DNA from: Pseudogymnoascus destructans
Lineage: Eukaryota; Ascomycota; Leotiomycetes; Thelebolales; Thelebolaceae
NCBI RefSeq assembly: GCF_001641265.1
Contig: NW_020167547.1
Coordinates: forward strand, 248,001-312,000
Reading direction: 5' to 3'
Length of the DNA stretch: 64,000 nt
In this document: piece after piece, positions 40,168-51,707 of the stretch
How the letters are laid out: every line of letters begins with the position of its first letter
Position numbering within the stretch: the stretch's first letter is position 1
Translations under genes and position numbers: made by a program
Notes under the pieces: model-generated
What the model saw: the letters and a program-made list of their open reading frames with translations, nothing else
Told to the model about the DNA's origin: nothing
The model's database searches: none

Positions 40168-40869
40168 AAAGAGACAATTTCAGCTGCTAGCATTGCCCTT
40201 CTAGCGTTCCTTATAATTCAAGGAAAGACATTAAGCGTAGGCAGGAGGAGGAGGAGGAGGAGTAACAACGGCAATTAGCCGTTGAAGAAAGCAGGTTTGT
40301 TGACTTTACAGACCTAAACTACGACATGATTCACAGTGCAAGTAACGGTAGCAGTGATAATGAATCACTGCCCGAGAATATAGATCCTAACTTATTTAAT
40401 TGATTAATTTTATATACCTATGTACGTCGTTTGTTCTGTCGTGTTCGTTGTTTCGTTGTCGCGTTCAACTCGCGCGCGTCCTCTGCCAAGAGAGTGCACG
40501 ATCGCTTTCGCAGTGCCGATCGCTTTCGGTGGTTTGGAAACCAACGATTATACGCTTTATAAATAATCATGATTATGATTACGTCTAAATAATCATGATT
40601 ATAATTGATTTTCTAACCCTGTCGATAATACTCACGACCAAAACTAGCCGTATGACAAAGGGGTGTGGTACATTACATTCCTGCATTCATAGCCAGGAAT
40701 GGGACGATGTTCAGGCAGTAGAGAAGATAGGGGAGTTAATACATTACAGGGTAAGCCTACATTGCCATGTTCTTGATTTGATGCCGACATAAGCAGGTAA
40801 CAATATCTCCAGTTGGAAGCGCGACAGGCCCAGTCGAACCAATAGTTTGTTCCTGGCTCCAGCAGGTTC
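40168..40869. other. noncoding DNA with small repeats
   Basis: It has a (GAG)n run at about 40245-40262, CGATCGCTTTCG twice 18 bp apart at about 40499-40528, and AAATAATCATGATTAT twice at about 40560-40605. The doubled words resemble a transposon end, but the partner was not found. Confidence 0.4.
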
Positions 40870-41741
40870 GTGGCTTTAGCGACGATCAAGAATAAGAAGG
40901 AGGCAAAACAATACTTTGAAAGCAAGCTGCGCGTTCATGACAGGGCAAAGGGTCTACATGGCTCGCTTCGCAGCATAATCCGCGAAACTGTGGTTGCCTT
41001 GGATATCCGAGAAGTGGAGTTAACTATCGAGTTAACCAGATCATGGGACTGCGACACTATACAAAGACTTTCTAGACATTGACTATCCCGGTTGCCACGA
41101 GGTCGACGTTGAGGATATTAGGTGTGGTAAAGATGGCCTTCAACGATATTCTGACATCGGATCTTTAAGTCAGCTCATATCCTTGTTAACCCGAGCTTCG
41201 AACATCCAGCCCAGTGCATTTTTCGCCAGGAATGGGGCAAGAGCGAGAGCGAGACCAAAGCTAGACTGGATAGCTTGGTAAAATACAGAGGTAGGCCCGC
41301 ACCCTCCTTATATGCCCCACAACATAAACAGTTAGATCTCGAACTTCCCGGCGCAGGAGTTCTCAGAGTTCCAGACACAGGAGTTCCATGCCCCAAAGGC
41401 GCTAGTCAAATTATGGAAACTATCGACCAACTCCGACTGAGCAGTGATGAGCGTATTCGAGTCATCATTTGGGAATTCGCGGAGATCATGAATTGCAGGC
41501 TGCGCTCGTTGCCCCTGAATACCTGTCGTCGGAAACATCTCCCGGACAATTCGGCCGAAGAGGGCGTCGCAGCTGGGCTTGGGAAGTTGAGCCTCGAGGG
41601 ACGGATCAAGTTGCTAGGAATGAGGAATTTCGTTTGAAGTATGGGATATGGCTGGGAAAAGTTCGAGGTAAATCAGAAAATGATATGGATTTTTTGTGCT
41701 TGCAATACAGTGTTTGTCTGGGAAATATTGGGATAAAATAG
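40870..41741 (+). other. possible decayed coding region, unknown family
   Basis: Three plus-strand frames follow each other: 40870-41082 (MALATIKNKKEAKQYFESKL...), 41275-41637 (ASQIMETIDQLRLSSDERIR...) and 41469-41741 (AALVAPEYLSSETSPGQF...). Composition is protein-like, but I find no domain and no clean splice path between them. It may be a pseudogene or a gene with missed introns. Confidence 0.3.
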
Positions 41742-42291
41742 AAAGATCAAAAATCGTTGGGACACGGCGTTTGTTTGAGAAAGGTTATGCGGATGCAATA
41801 GAACAATTCATAAATGATTTCATAAAGATGCATCGAGTGAGTATTCACGTAGAAAAGGGGCGCTCTTCCACTCTCCTTCCAAACCTTGCTCACATCTCAC
41901 CGCCTCACACACACACACAGCACAACTCGAAGCATAATAACCAGTAATTACGCCCAGCCACTATGTATCGCTATCCCACACCCACACACCCCTTCCAATC
42001 CAAAAAAAACCCCGCACAAATTCAAACATCCTCCAACATCCACCCACCCACCCATCCCTCAACTTTCAAGCAAGTAGTTTTCCCAAACAAGATGCATCTC
42101 CTCAGAACCCAGTGATGATGGCAAAAAAGAACGGACAATATTTCAATCGGCTGGGGTGTACCTTTTATTATACCTCCTCCCCCCCCTTGACACTAGAAAC
42201 GTAAGTTAAAATTCTTTGATCCCTGCAAACTACCAAGACAAAAATCCCACTCCTCCTCCCCGCCTCTGCATCGCGGAGTATAGATACGATT
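41742..42291. other. noncoding DNA, 3' flank of the RSP5 gene
   Basis: It contains a CACACACA run near 41906 and C-rich CCACC/CATCC sequence to about 42060. The part next to 42291 is the likely 3' UTR of the HECT ligase gene. Confidence 0.5.
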
Positions 42292-45095
42292 CTATTCCAG
42301 CCCGAAGCCCATAGTCTCCTCCACCGCCGTCGTGAGCTTGCCCTGTAATGCGTCCAGTGATTTATAAGGCGGTAGGTCCAGACGGTTGAAGCTGTTCATA
42401 TATGTTAGCAAATGTCTCAAAACCCCCCATCAATAGACGGAAAAAACCTACCAAGTATGCGACTTCGGCAAATTCCCAACATCCCCCGCCTTCTCAATCG
42501 TAAAGCGTCTCGGCCCATCACTACCCTGGAGATCCTTGAACCCGTTAACGGGAATACGCGATGTACCAGTAGCAAACTGCAGGAGACGAGACTTCTGCTC
42601 GCCGTCCCAGCTCTTGATGGTCTGCCAGAAGAACTTGATGACCTCGTCCGACTCCTGGTATCCTCTGTAGTCGGTGTGCTTTTTCCAGTCATCGACGTCG
42701 ATCTCGGCGATACCACCGATCAGCAGCTCTAGCTCGCGCTCGTCGAAGACGTTAACCAGGTCCGCGGGGATGAGCTCATGGAAGCCGCTAACAAAGGCCT
42801 GGAACTGCTCGTCCACGCGCTTCTGGATGCGCCACTTGATCATCAGATCAACGTATTCCTTCTTGTTCTCGTTCGTCACGGCGATGTCTCTTCCGCCGGG
42901 CTTCAGGTCCTCTACACTTGTAACTCCGAAGCGCTCATCTTCTGTCGAGAACGTCTGGTCTAGGACACCCTCAATGTCGTTCTCGAGCGTCCAGACTAAA
43001 CTTCTGTGGAAGTCGGCGTCGACACCCTCCATGTCCTGTAGTGACACAGGCTTGTGTAGCATCATTTTGTACAGCGCTCCGATGAAGAACGCATCCAGGA
43101 ACCTGCGGTGGAAAATCGCAAGGCCGACAACGCGGCCAATAAACTTGAAGTAGTTGAGATGCTCCGGGTTGATACCGGAGTGAGGGTTGATCTGGAGGGT
43201 ATAGTTGTCATGCGCTGAGTACTCGAATAAACAGTAGAAAGGATTGAACATCTCGTGAGAGAGGAGGAAGAAGAATTCTCTGGAAACTCCACCATAATCG
43301 AGACCATCTTCGCCCTCAAACTTGATCATCAAGCGCTTCTTCAGATCCGTCGCGCTCTGCCTCATGATCTCAGCATAAGAGTCCTCGAAGATATGAGAAC
43401 GGCGCGCCTTGATGTGGCACTGTCCAGACAAGATGCGTAGGGCTGGCTGGGACCTGAAGTAGATAAGCTTGCGTCTGAAATCTCTCTTATACTGCGGAAC
43501 GTTCTGGTCCAGGGAAGAAGGAAGTCTAGGATCGTCCCAAGTCGTCGTCTTAGTATTGTGGTCCACAAAGTATACCCTGGCGGTGTTTGTGAGTCGCATC
43601 TCCCATCCACTGGGCAGCGGTCCAAGTTGGGACACTGGCTGCTGTTGGATGGTATTGTTCTGGTTCTGCCCACCGTACATCCGTATGTACTGTTGCCGAC
43701 GAGGGTCCACCCATGTTGTAGTTCGAGTGTTGTGATCGACAAAGTATGCACGTCCTTCTGGCGTATGTCTCTGCTCCCATAAGGGTGGTAGTTCACCTGT
43801 ACCTGCGGAAGTAGCTCCAGTGGCAAGCATAGCGAGTGAGCTACCGGCCTGGCTACTAACGGAGGGAGGTGGTGATGGCTGCGGTATGCCTGGTGAGCTG
43901 GCGCCAGTCCTGTCCTCTGGAAGAGTCCGGTTCTGATGTCTCTGTCGCTCCACCGCCGTATTGGCATCACGCTCGTTCCGCTGGGTCTCGGCGTTCCCAC
44001 TCGCCCGAGGTCTGACCCAGCTTGTAGACCTGGTATTGTGATCAACATAGTACGTACGTCCAACGTTATCCTCGCGGCGTTCCCAACCAGCAGGTAGTCT
44101 GCCCTGTGCATCTTCAAAGGAACTGAGCACGGTGGGTGCTCGAGAGGACGGCACGGAGGTCTGGCTGGCTGTTGCAGCGCCCATACTGTCAGAGACCGGA
44201 GCTCGTCCAGGAGTTGGGGCGGTCGAGATCGCACCGTTCGCCATCATGACACCCTGTGGCTCCGCTACGTGGGTATCTGACCTGGCACCTGGGAATCCAC
44301 CACTGGCAATCGAACTTTGTGCGGATCCCAACGTTGGTCGAGTCGATTGTGCCGGGGCAGCATTGCGTAGGGGTTCAGACATATTGGTCGACAGGCTGAT
44401 GATTAGCTTTCCATGAACGACCAGATTGTCATTCGACTTCTTCAGGTCACGCGTGAGCATCTCTGTGATCATCGTTAGCATACTGGAGGATCTGACCGTT
44501 GGCAGCGGGACTGCTCACCATCTTCACCAGAATTGAAATCGATCACGTCACCAATCCGGACATTGATAACCCCCAAGAATCCCTGATCCTTCTTCTTGAA
44601 CTTCTTCTGGTCAAACACCTGGACAGCGAGTATACTATCCTCCGTAGCACGCCTACAGCCTCGTCAGCAAATGAATCTCCCACAAACCCCACCAGCAACG
44701 ACGGCAGCACGCACATCTCAAACGTCTCATTCCAGTACGGGTTCAGCGTCCGCTTAATCACCGACGTCGTATTCGTTTGTTCGCCGTTGAGCGTCGCGAC
44801 AGCAAAGGGGTCCGGGAATCCTAAACCCAGCAATCAGTCTCCCGCCACCACAGCAGACTCGAGTGCGGGGAAGGAGGGGGCGACGACATACGGAACACCT
44901 CGCGCTTATACAATCCATCAGCAGCAATGACTACACTCTCGTCAGTACAATCCCATCACACACGCCGCAAACGGGTCTCCTACTCGTCACCCTGATGTTG
45001 GGCTGCCTAATCCACAGTTAGTCCCCATCCACACATTACAGATGACGCGGAGCTTACCCAGGCAGGCTGGTATCGGCGCCCGTTCTCGCCGACAT
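42292..45095 (-). CDS. RSP5: Rsp5/Nedd4-type HECT E3 ubiquitin ligase
   Basis: Seven exons join in phase to 816 residues: 45095-45058, 45006-44991 (16-bp microexon), 44937-44892, 44820-44715, 44652-44519, 44462-42452, 42391-42292. An N-terminal C2 domain (about 15-130, VIAADGLYKREVFRFPDPFAV) binds membranes. Three WW domains (about 236-265, 338-367, 396-425; for example LPAGWERREDNVGRTYYVDH) bind PY motifs of substrates and adaptors. The HECT domain fills 447-816, and the catalytic Cys784 (SHTCFNRLDLP) is split by the last intron. In yeast and Aspergillus (HulA) this ligase ubiquitinates permeases for endocytosis; the MFS transporter in this window is the sort of protein it could act on (inference). 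The Rsp5 layout is fully preserved. Confidence 0.95.
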
Positions 45096-46063
45096 GGCAA
45101 CAGCTCGCTCTCACTCTCGCCTCTAACCGAGCGGTATTAAGAAATCGGCGGCGAGTCTTCAGGTCCTGGGAAAAGACCCGGCACTGTTGGGGGTAGGTGT
45201 ATCGGTTCGTTGTCGTCGGTAGGCGCCTCGATTCACTCCTTCCAAACGAGTGCGGCTGTGCAAGGCGTGTCGCCCCCGGATCGTCCAACAGGCTAGCTAG
45301 GCGTTCAGGCAAGGGCCGTCAGCATCACTGGAGCTGGGTGCGCAAGGCGGGGTGCTCGGCGGCCTCGACGTGCGTGGGCGAGATTTGGTTTGATGCTGCT
45401 TGGGAAAGGCCTCGAGATAACAGGTTGTGCCGCCGTCACTGTCACACCTTCCCTGGGCGATAGAGAGCTGGAATGCCCACTTCGCTGAAAGGGGTTTAGT
45501 GGGGTTTTTGGCCAAGCGTGTGGTCGCTCGTCGATTCTCGCTACAGGGCCGGAATTTTGGAGGCGGCTTACGAGGAGGGAGACGGCTGGGCGATGGGGTT
45601 GTTTGTATTGGAGAGGGCGAGGAGGGAATTAAGACGATTGTTTGGACAATGTGCGATTGGATTTGAATCTGTCATGATAGTCTGCTATCGCCCGAGTTAC
45701 TATTTTGGTTTTGGCGCCCTGAACGGGGGTTTTTTTTCTCGGCAAGGAGGGTAAAACCAGGTAGGTAATCGAACGGGTCCATGTGCGTCACCAGTCAAAC
45801 AGTCACTTTATCAATGTCACGATGCCAGGCATGGGCCATGAGTGTGCGTGTATAACCAGTCCAAATAACTACGCAGAGGAGTGCAGCATCATTAACTCAA
45901 GATTGCCCTTCCCTTGGCTCCCTTCCCTTGGCTCCCTTCACCTCATCTGCATCTGATCTCCACTCATGGCGGCGGTCCGGTCCAAATCTTCTCCCCCGCG
46001 GCCTGCTCTATCGTACAGTGAGTTTCCAATTGGTCCCGGCCACCACCCATCCTCCACCATCAT
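45096..46063. other. intergenic region between RSP5 and PAB2
   Basis: It holds the upstream region of RSP5 (its 5' UTR near 45100-45200) and the downstream region of the Pab2 gene. Open frames on both strands in 45007-45754 have no domain. CCCTTCCCTTGGCT is repeated at 45905-45935. Confidence 0.5.
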
Positions 46064-46898
46064 CTAGTACGGAGTGAATCCACGTCCGCGCGAGCTTCCA
46101 CGATATCCCCCTCTGTATCCTCCCCTCGGCGGGAATCCACCCCTCCCAAAGCCTCCCCTTCCCCCGCGTCCACGGCCGCGACCCCTCGTCATGCCCGGGA
46201 TGTTCGTTCTCTTCGGGTCGACCTACCGGCCGTCAGTATCATCATCCACATGCCCGCCAAATCACTCGGCCAGATCGGAATTCACAAACCTTGAGGTTCC
46301 TCCCGCGGAACAAGCTCTCATTTAGCACCAACGCCTGCGCCACAGAGGCCGGCTCCGTGAACTCAACATACGCGTACCTGCACCACCTCATTAGCATCCA
46401 TCTCTTGCCAGGCAGCGCACTCCCCCCATCCCCATCCCCATTGTCCACCACCACCACGATGAACCAAAAGAAAAGAAAAAGAAAGCAAATCGGAAATCGT
46501 ACCCCTTCGGCTGTCCCGTAAACTTGTCCAACAAGATCGTAACCCTGTTAATCGACCCACAGCTCTGGAAGTGCGCCTGGATCTCCTCCGGCGACGCGGC
46601 GTAATCCACGTTCCCCACGAAGATGGAGCGGCTGTCGATGTCCTCCTTGTCGTCGTGCATCTCGGAGCTTTGTTGGTCGAGGGACGCTTGCATCTCGCGC
46701 AGCTTGGCTGCTTCTTCTTCCATCTCTGCGACGCGGCGCTTCATGGCCGAGATCTCTTCCTGGAGGGGTGTTAGAATCTGTATTTCTGTGTATGTGTGTG
46801 TCGATGGCAGTGGTGGAGGGGAAGCTTACCTCCTCATTCGTCTCATCATCCCCAGCAGCCATCACCTCGTCAGCCGGCTTTGGCTCGGTATCCGGCAT
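46064..46898 (-). CDS. PAB2: nuclear poly(A)-binding protein Pab2/PABPN1 homologue
   Basis: Four exons join in phase to 190 residues: 46898-46830, 46759-46503, 46377-46290, 46222-46064. A short acidic start is followed by a coiled coil (about 24-60, EEISAMKRRVAEMEEEAAKL), one RRM (about 63-138: RSIFVGNVDYAA as RNP2, YAYVEF as RNP1) and an Arg-Gly tail (RGRGRGGRGGFGRGG) ending in FTPY. This order is that of S. pombe Pab2 and human PABPN1, which coat nuclear poly(A) tails and take part in polyadenylation control and RNA decay; the RGG tail is normally arginine-methylated. The gene is single-RRM, unlike cytoplasmic Pab1. Confidence 0.95.
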
Positions 46899-48409
46899 GT
46901 TTGTGTGTGTTGGTTGTCGAAGAAAGTACGTGTCCAGAAGTCTTTGTCGTCGTGTAGTAGTGAATAGAACCTGAACCCACAGCGCGCGATGTCAGCAAAG
47001 CCCTCTTCACCAAACCCCGGCCAGCACCAAGAAAGCTGAAGAGCTTGTGTGTGTGTGTGTGTTTGTAGACCAAAGCAAGCGAGCAACGGGAAAACAAAGA
47101 GGGTTGCGAGGTGTGTAGATGTGTATCAAACCAGCTCCCGGCGCAAAATCAAAGAAACCGTAGATAGATGCCCACACACTTCTCGCACCTTCCGGTCCCT
47201 TCCACCCCCATCACCGTGAAGAAGCCCAATCCAAACAGACAGGAACCCCAAACAAGCAGACAAGAGCCCAAACATACCACTAACCCCAAGTTCTTCCCTC
47301 TCGATCAAATCCCAATCGTAATAGTCCCTCTTATCCTCTCCCAGCAGAAAGACCCAACAGCAGGAGCAGTAGAAGTCGATCGCAACAAAATCCCCTCTTG
47401 ACAAAAGAAAGTTGTTAGAAGTAACGTTCGCGAGTGTTGTGGCGGAGAAAGAGAAAATAAATTCCGTGCAAGTGTTGCTGAAGGACGAGGCTGCCGCTGT
47501 GCAGTGGTTTGATGGAGTCGCGGAGCTAGGATTAAGCTTGCCGCTAGTGTGGGCGACCGGGGGGGAGGTAGGTCGAGTGAGTGAGGCGGGGTGTTGAGCA
47601 ATGAATGAGCAATTTTCACCAACCGCAATGGTTGGAGGGTGATGAAACGGTTGAAGGTGATTGCGAGGTGAGTTTTGGGAGTTGGAAGAGTGATGAGGAT
47701 GATGGTGGAGGAAGGATGGTGATGGTGAGCCGTAAGTGCTGTATAACCCAACAATACCAGCTCGACGGCCACGGTAGGCAGTCGGGATAGGTTGCTGGTT
47801 AGTGATCACAAGAATAAACACGCCAGATCACTTCCTGCATCACTATACGATCGTGTAAAGCATATCTTTTTTTCATTCTTTCTACGCCTTCTCATTTCCT
47901 TCCTCTCCTCCCCTCTCCCATACACGTCACACACCAGGTCAAACCCAGACCAACTGCCCCTCCATCCCCCTCCCTTTCACCCAACTTCCTTTCTTATATC
48001 ATACACTCCCCCATCCTCATCCCCGAACAAAAGAAAACCACCCCAAACAGAACTCCACCCCCACCCCCCCCAAAAAAAAAGATCGCGAAAACGACCAAAC
48101 AATGCATGCTAAGCCGCTAGACGCCATCCATCCCATCCCATCCCATCCATCCCTCCACCACCCAGCCACCCTATCAAACCCGCCAACTAACCCAACAACT
48201 CGGGTTGTGTGTCGTGTCTGAGAATGTTTGAACAACAGAAAAACAGAACTTCCCCTCCCCTTCCCAAGACTAAAATAGAGTAGTAGTGTAAAACAAAAAG
48301 AATGCCAGAGAGTGGCGTAGAACAAGAGTGCGGGTAATGGCCACACTCCATCTCTCTCCTCATAAAATGGTCGAGCGAGAGAGTACACGAAAGTCAGACA
48401 GCAGCCTGC
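46899..48409. other. intergenic region, low complexity
   Basis: It includes (GT)n/(CA)n near 47048-47063, pyrimidine-rich DNA at 47870-48060 with a C8A9 run at about 48063, and repeated CCATC words at 48120-48160. Open frames on the minus strand (47126-47821) are low-complexity shadows. No gene is supported; it may contain the long 5' UTR of Pab2 and the 3' UTR of the next gene. Confidence 0.5.
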
Positions 48410-50377
48410 CTACTTCCCCCCCTTAACAGCCCTCACAAAGCCCACCTCTCCCTTCCCCGTCCTCACCATGCCACCCCCCTCCTCAACCTCCTCAATCTCC
48501 ACCTCCTCCCCCTCCTCCCCATCCCCACCCTCCACACTCTCCTCCGCCCCACTGCTCTCCCCATCCTCCACATAGCTGTACTCCCCATCATCCGAGATGA
48601 GGGACGGTGCCTTGTTCGACGCCGTGGCGGGTGAGAGGTTTGCGGCGTCTACGTCGACGTCTGCGTCGTCGGAGGAGGCTGAGATGGTGCCGTATGGCCC
48701 CATGAGTGGGAGACGGAGGAGTTGTGAGGCGGGTGTGGGTGGGCTGCCGGGGGTGGCGTACAGATTCGACGGCATCATCCCAGGTCTGCGAAGCGTTGTG
48801 GAAGGTCCCTTGCTACTACCCGGTCTCGCAAACCCAGGCGGTAGGATCGGTGCATGTCGTTGTGGCTGTGGCGTGCATGCCAGCGCAGCGGCGGTGTCAG
48901 CAACAGCAGCACCGACCTGGCTATTGACGGGAGCATCTTCTGGCAGCACAACAAGTTCAACAGCATCAACCTCGAACTCCGAGTCCGAGTCCGAAGCTGA
49001 ATCGCTAACCCCATCAGTCCCAACCACACGTCTGCGTTTCGACGGCGTCTTAGCATCCTCAACAAGCTGATCCAGGTTCTGCCCGAACCCTCGTCTATGA
49101 AGCAAGCGCGAGAGACAGGGCGCAGAGTCAGAGGGCACGAACCCATCATGCGGCTCTGAGCGTTTACGCGAAGGCGCAGCGGGTTTGACGCTAGGGATGG
49201 CAGTGATACCGGGTAGCTTCCCCTCGTAGAACATTCGCGTTCCCTCGCTGATGCGCTCGAGTAGCGTGTTGACAGTCTGGCGATCGTAAGGTGCAGAGCG
49301 GATGAGCGGGTGCACGAGCGTGCTTGAGCCGGTGGGGGTGGTGGTAGTGGGAGCCGCGGGTTTCGATTCACCACCGACGATGCCGCCGGTGACGCTGTCG
49401 ACTTCGACGGGTTGCCCGCTTTGCGAGGCGGCTTCCTCGTGGGACTTGAACTCGCGGTGATGCGCGATGCGGCAGTGATTGATGAATCCTTGTGTGCTAC
49501 CGAAGTTCTCGCGTTGACACACGAGACACACGAGCTTGACCCATTGGCCGTCAGCGCGCTTGAGCACGAGTGGTCCCGCTGTCTCCTTGGGTGGCGGATA
49601 CCCGCTCGGTAGCGCCTGAAGCTTCTTGCTCGACGCAGCGCCACGGCGCGGTTTCGCGGCTGGCATCTCAAGAGCCAGACTATTCCTCGTCGTACGACCC
49701 GGTACCGTGTTGTTTCCTGCAGCTGCGCCAGGCAGCATGCCCCAACCTGTCTGCACACCGTCGAACCCCGGGTCTGGGATGAGCCAGCTGGCGTAATGCC
49801 TGCTATACGGTCCCTCCGTCACGCCAAATGGCGCCGCCATGCGCGGTTGCGTGCGACGCGCCTGAGGTATCGATGGGCCGGTCCCAGTGCTGACAGTCAA
49901 CATGGCCTCCGGGCTCCCCAGCGACACAGGGAAAGGTATGAGGTGGCAACGGCGCAACTGATCCAGCGCCACCGTCGCCTTCGCAAGTTCCTGGTCGATG
50001 CGGCGCAGCTCGTCGTGCTTCATGAGCACCTCAAGACTGAGCTGGTGATCGATGACCTCGCGCATCCTCGCCAACGCGCCCGGTTTCGACCTATTCGGCA
50101 CGGTCGTCGCCTCCATCTTCCCAGCCTGCGGTGCGCTCAGCCCCGCGCCCATGTCGCACTCCTTCTTGCGCTTCGCCGCCGCGGCGCACGCGCTCACGCT
50201 GAGCGGTGGCGCGTCGCGATTGCCCAGCTTGCGCTTCGTCGCGCCGACGGGCTGCACCGAGTAGTCGCGAGCGTCGTCGAGCGGCTGTTCCATACCGGCG
50301 AGTTTGTTGTGTCCATGGACCGTCTCGTCGCCTCCCCTGGATTCCGAGATCCACGAAGAGAAGCGGAACATTCGCAT
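48410..50377 (-). CDS. Ahc1/YEATS2-like C2H2 zinc-finger protein, probable histone acetyltransferase complex subunit
   Basis: The uninterrupted ORF has 655 codons from ATG 50377 (the frame is open upstream, so an upstream exon is possible). It has a Lys/Arg-rich N-terminus with nuclear signal-like KRKKE, a helical segment at about 105-145, and one atypical zinc finger at about 281-325 (KLVCLVCQRENFGSTQGF-NHCRIAHHREFKSH). The finger resembles that in fungal Ahc1, a subunit of the ADA acetyltransferase complex, and in YEATS2. The C-terminus is long, Ser/Pro-rich and ends in an acidic run (EEGEEVEIEEVEEGG) and a basic tail. It is probably nuclear. Assignment rests on the finger only; a related C2H2 regulator remains possible. 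Confidence 0.7.
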   Translation of the reverse strand: MRMFRFSSWISESRGGDETVHGHNKLAGMEQPLDDARDYSVQPVGATKRKLGNRDAPPLSVSACAAAAKRKKECDMGAGLSAPQAGKMEATTVPNRSKPGALARMREVIDHQLSLEVLMKHDELRRIDQELAKATVALDQLRRCHLIPFPVSLGSPEAMLTVSTGTGPSIPQARRTQPRMAAPFGVTEGPYSRHYASWLIPDPGFDGVQTGWGMLPGAAAGNNTVPGRTTRNSLALEMPAAKPRRGAASSKKLQALPSGYPPPKETAGPLVLKRADGQWVKLVCLVCQRENFGSTQGFINHCRIAHHREFKSHEEAASQSGQPVEVDSVTGGIVGGESKPAAPTTTTPTGSSTLVHPLIRSAPYDRQTVNTLLERISEGTRMFYEGKLPGITAIPSVKPAAPSRKRSEPHDGFVPSDSAPCLSRLLHRRGFGQNLDQLVEDAKTPSKRRRVVGTDGVSDSASDSDSEFEVDAVELVVLPEDAPVNSQVGAAVADTAAALACTPQPQRHAPILPPGFARPGSSKGPSTTLRRPGMMPSNLYATPGSPPTPASQLLRLPLMGPYGTISASSDDADVDVDAANLSPATASNKAPSLISDDGEYSYVEDGESSGAEESVEGGDGEEGEEVEIEEVEEGGGMVRTGKGEVGFVRAVKGGK

Positions 50378-51596
50378 GCGCTGATTGTGACGTCCGGGCG
50401 CAAAAGGGGTCCCGTCTGCGTGCCTGTTGCTCGCCGTGTCGTCGCTGTCTAGCAGCGACGCCTGTGCGCCTGTTGTCGCTATGATGTTCGGACTCTAGGG
50501 CATGGGTTGGTAGGGTCCAGTGTGGTGCGACGTGGCGTTGGGCGCAATCGGAGCCGTGTCGCAAAGCTGACGTATGCCTATGCGACGAAATGAGGAGACG
50601 CGGAAGCGACGGGCGAGTTGCGACGGGCGTCGGAGTGTATATGGTCGATTAAAAAGTGAGTATTGAAGTATCTATGCTGGTACAATGTCGTGAAAAGAGT
50701 ATGAAATGTTGTGGTTGTTGCTCGGAAACGGCGGGTTCGGGATGGCGAATGTTATCGCGATGGCGAATGTTGTCGCGATGGGGGTGGTGGGTGGGTGGGG
50801 AGGGAAGATTTGAGTGGCGGACAAACGGGGTGTGGTGTGGAAACGGCGAAAGAGTGGACGGATTGGGGAGAGTTAGGGGAAGAGTGAATTTGGTTGGGCG
50901 AGGAGACGAGTGACAAGTGACAAGCAGAGGGTATCAGGAGTATCTTGTCAATTAAAAAGGAGATTTTATAAGTACTAGAGAGGAAGTAGGAGTAGAGGAA
51001 GTAGTAGTAGAGGAAGTAGTAGAGGAAGTAGTAGTAGACGAAACAAAAGGGGGTAGAGTAACAGAATCAAAGGAAGGGAGGGATATCAAAGTATGGTTGG
51101 AATATGGGGAAATATGTAAAAGTTTGGTGGTTGTAACAGAACGGTTTGGGGGCGACGCAAGAGGAGGAGGAGGAGGGAGGAGGAGGAGGAGAAGGAGGAG
51201 GAGGAGGAGGAGAAGGAGAAGGAGGAGGAGGAGGGAGGGAAGGGAAGAGGGAAGGGAAGGGAAGGGAAGGGTTGGGGGGTGGGTTGTTGGGTGAGTGAGT
51301 GGGTTGGGTGAGTTGGGTGAGTGGGTTGGGTGAGTGGGTTGGGTGAGTGGGTTGGGTGAGTGTTGGGTGAGTGGGTTGGGTGAGTGGGTTGGGTGAGTGG
51401 GTAGGAGGTGAGGAGAGGAGAGGGGAGAGGGAAGGAATGGGCTGGACTGGAGGAGGGAATGTGATTAGTGGTGGGTGGTGGTGGGTGGAGGTGGGTGGTG
51501 GTGGTGGTGGTACTGAGAAGGGAGGGAGAAGGGAGGGAGAAGTGAGGGAGAAGTGAGGGAAGAGGCAGGACAAGGCACCATACTTCATTGGGAGAA
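50378..51596. other. simple-sequence DNA, purine-rich on the plus strand
   Basis: It holds the upstream region of the Ahc1-like gene, then GAGGAAGTAGTA units at 50980-51040, (GGA)n and GGAGGAGAA at 51158-51240, GGGAA at 51240-51270 and a 13-bp minisatellite. The long minus-strand frames here (51067-51931) are pyrimidine-rich artefacts. Confidence 0.6.
51287..51404 (+). repeat. G-rich 13-bp minisatellite
   Basis: Units of GGGTTGGGTGAGT, some shortened to 9 or 11 bp, stand head to tail about nine times. Closely spaced GGG runs could form G-quadruplexes on this strand. Confidence 0.85.
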
Positions 51597-51597
51597 G

Positions 51598-51675
51598 GGA
51601 GAATGGATATATACCTATATATAGGATATGGATATATATATAGGTAATAGGTATATATCCATATCCTATATCTTT
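51598..51675. repeat. AT-rich nested palindrome
   Basis: ATGGATATATACCTAT (about 51602) pairs with ATAGGTATATATCCAT (about 51646), and GGATATGG pairs with CCATATCC. It separates the purine block from the palindrome array. Confidence 0.8.
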
Positions 51676-51707
51676 CCATCCATAGGTATGGATTGGCCTG
51701 GCAGTGC

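Noticed and set aside
44463..44481. ATG 44481 as start of the HECT ligase
   Set aside because: It lies in an intron (GTGAGC at 44518 to CACAG at 44463); the C2 domain continues upstream over five further exons that join in phase.
47126..47821. 231-codon minus-strand ORF upstream of PAB2
   Set aside because: Low complexity, overlaps several other frames of similar length, no recognisable domain; more likely UTR or intergenic DNA.
49796..50452. 218-codon plus-strand ORF
   Set aside because: Antisense shadow of the Ahc1-like gene in GC-rich coding DNA; Arg/His-rich translation.
51287..51404. Telomere-like repeat
   Set aside because: The unit GGGTTGGGTGAGT is not the fungal TTAGGG repeat, and single-copy genes lie on both sides.
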